This document shows positions 5,036-5,945 of a stretch of 5,945 nucleotides of DNA, in pieces. Every line of letters starts with the position of its first letter. Position 1 is the first letter of the stretch. The DNA is from Actinomycetota bacterium (lineage in GTDB: Bacteria > Actinomycetota > Actinomycetes > Nanopelagicales > Nanopelagicaceae), in assembly GCA_013205455.1 (NCBI GenBank), contig JABMMO010000020.1, positions 1-5,945 on the forward strand, read 5' to 3'. Made by a program: the position numbers and the translations under genes. Below the pieces are notes generated by a model. It was not told the DNA's origin. It made no database searches and worked only from the letters and a program-made list of their open reading frames with translations.

Positions 5036-5945
5036 AGCTCCCATTATCTTGGCTCGCCGAATTCGTTGAGATTCCAAAAAACATGAACATTGCTGCAATT
5101 GCAGAGCAATTCGTTAGCGTTGGTTTTGAAGTTGAGTCGATAGAAAATGCTGCTGAAAATATAAAAGGTCCACTAGTAATTGGCACGGTTATCGCAATTG
5201 AAGAGCTGCAGGATCATAAAAAACCGATTTGGTATGTCGAATTGGATTGTGCAGAAAAAGAACATCGATTTGTAATTTGTGGCGCTACTAATTTTGTTGT
5301 CGGCGATAAAGTCGTTGTAGCGCTACCTGGCGCTTCACTTCCCGGAGATTTTGCAATCACAGCTCGAGAAACATATGGAAAGACTAGCAATGGCATGATT
5401 TGTTCTTCACGCGAGCTTGGCTTAAGCGAAGATCACAGTGGCATCATCGTTGTAAACGATTCTGCTTTGAAAAATGGTGACGATGCCATAACAGCGCTTG
5501 GAATTGATGATCCAATTATTGATATCGCAGTGAATCCAGATCGAGGATATGCACTTTCAATTCGTGGAGCTGCGCGAGAGTTGGCTAGCGCTTTAAAAGT
5601 TTTGTTTCGAGATCCGGCCGATTCTGCGCTACCCAGTAATTTAAAGATCCAAGGAAGTAGTAAACCAATCGCAGTTGTTATTGATGAATTAGATGGAGTT
5701 GATTTAATTTTCCTGCGAACTTTAGAGAGCGTTAATCCAAATAATCCTTCACCGGTTTGGATGCAACGCCGAATCCAAAAATGCGGGATGCGCTCGATTT
5801 CGATTGTGGTAGATATTACCAATTACGTAATGCTTGAACTTGGGCAACCACTACATGCTTTCGATTCCGACAAAATATCGGGAAAAATTCATGTGCAAAA
5901 TGCTGGAAAATTTTCTAAGATTAAAACTCTAGATGGCGTAGAACG
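5032..5945 (+). CDS. pheT: Phenylalanyl-tRNA synthetase beta subunit, N-terminal part (cut by right edge)
   Basis: The frame stays open from ATG 5032 to the window end, giving 304 complete codons of a chain that normally has about 800. It starts MKLPLSWLAEFVEIPKNMN, the usual beta-subunit N-terminus. The EMAP/OB-type tRNA-binding domain spans about 40-150 (VICGATNFVVGDKVVVALPG at 81-100, then GKTSNGMICSSRELGL at 116-131). NPDRGYALSIRGAAREL at 168-184 follows. The B3/B4 domain, the editing domain of this enzyme family, is entered with GMRSISIVVDITNYVMLELG at 252-271 and QPLHAFD at 272-278. RSIS in place of RPIN resembles other actinobacterial PheT as I recall them. The start overlaps the pheS stop by 4 nt (ATGA), so subunit synthesis is coupled. 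The catalytically inactive synthetase-like core and the C-terminal anticodon-binding domain are outside the window. Confidence 0.96.
   Translation, partial: MKLPLSWLAEFVEIPKNMNIAAIAEQFVSVGFEVESIENAAENIKGPLVIGTVIAIEELQDHKKPIWYVELDCAEKEHRFVICGATNFVVGDKVVVALPGASLPGDFAITARETYGKTSNGMICSSRELGLSEDHSGIIVVNDSALKNGDDAITALGIDDPIIDIAVNPDRGYALSIRGAARELASALKVLFRDPADSALPSNLKIQGSSKPIAVVIDELDGVDLIFLRTLESVNPNNPSPVWMQRRIQKCGMRSISIVVDITNYVMLELGQPLHAFDSDKISGKIHVQNAGKFSKIKTLDGVE

Noticed and set aside
5433..5822. 129-residue minus-strand open frame inside pheT
   Set aside because: It lies fully antisense to a clear pheT reading frame and shows no recognisable domain or ribosome site.
1..5945. CRISPR arrays, tRNA or rRNA genes, insertion sequences, toxin-antitoxin or defence genes
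   Set aside because: No regularly spaced repeats, tRNA-like folds, transposase-like proteins or terminal repeats were seen; nearly all sequence is accounted for by core genes.

Overview
The window reads as a conserved housekeeping stretch of an actinobacterial chromosome. Three things point there: an InhA-type enoyl-ACP reductase directly behind a MabA/FabG-type reductase, an IF3 whose N-terminus resembles the mycobacterial/streptomycete form, and a divergent gene whose N-terminus looks like the actinobacterial DUF3099 family. The base composition is clearly lower in GC than in Streptomyces or Mycobacterium, and intergenic gaps are short. This would suit a small-genome aquatic actinobacterium (for example the acI/Nanopelagicales group). 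That placement is inference.

Layout. Positions 1-116 (minus strand) hold the 5' part of a DUF3099-like gene cut by the left edge. A 78-nt divergent spacer follows. Positions 195-1672 hold fabG and fabI/inhA, overlapping by one base; they encode the two reductive steps of fatty-acid elongation. Positions 1673-1916 are a 244-nt non-coding stretch with several hairpins, read here as a candidate leader RNA. Next comes the translation cluster: infC (1917-2501, apparently starting at ATC), rpmI (2543-2740), rplT (2793-3155), a SpoU-type RNA 2'-O-methyltransferase (3162-3968), pheS (4019-5035, GTG start) and pheT (from 5032, cut by the right edge). infC-rpmI-rplT is the classical IF3-L35-L20 operon. 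The methyltransferase followed by pheST is a familiar actinobacterial continuation.

How it works together. IF3, L35 and L20 serve initiation and 50S assembly, the methyltransferase modifies rRNA or tRNA, and PheS/PheT form the (alpha-beta)2 phenylalanyl-tRNA synthetase. Coupling is visible as the 1-base overlap fabG/fabI, the 4-base ATGA overlap pheS/pheT and the 6-nt gap rplT/methyltransferase.

Most notable signals. I see no exotic new system; all coding space is ordinary core genome. The interesting signals are regulatory. (1) The three starts that lack a good Shine-Dalgarno and probably head a transcript (DUF3099, fabG, pheS) each carry TANNNT exactly six bases before the start codon, the signature expected of leaderless mRNAs. 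(2) infC has no usable ATG or GTG at its true N-terminus and seems to start at ATC behind a GAAAGGGA ribosome site, which suits IF3 autoregulation. (3) The infC upstream region is rich in potential hairpins. (4) The methyltransferase-pheS gap holds two perfect inverted repeats, one of which overlaps the proposed pheS -10 box.
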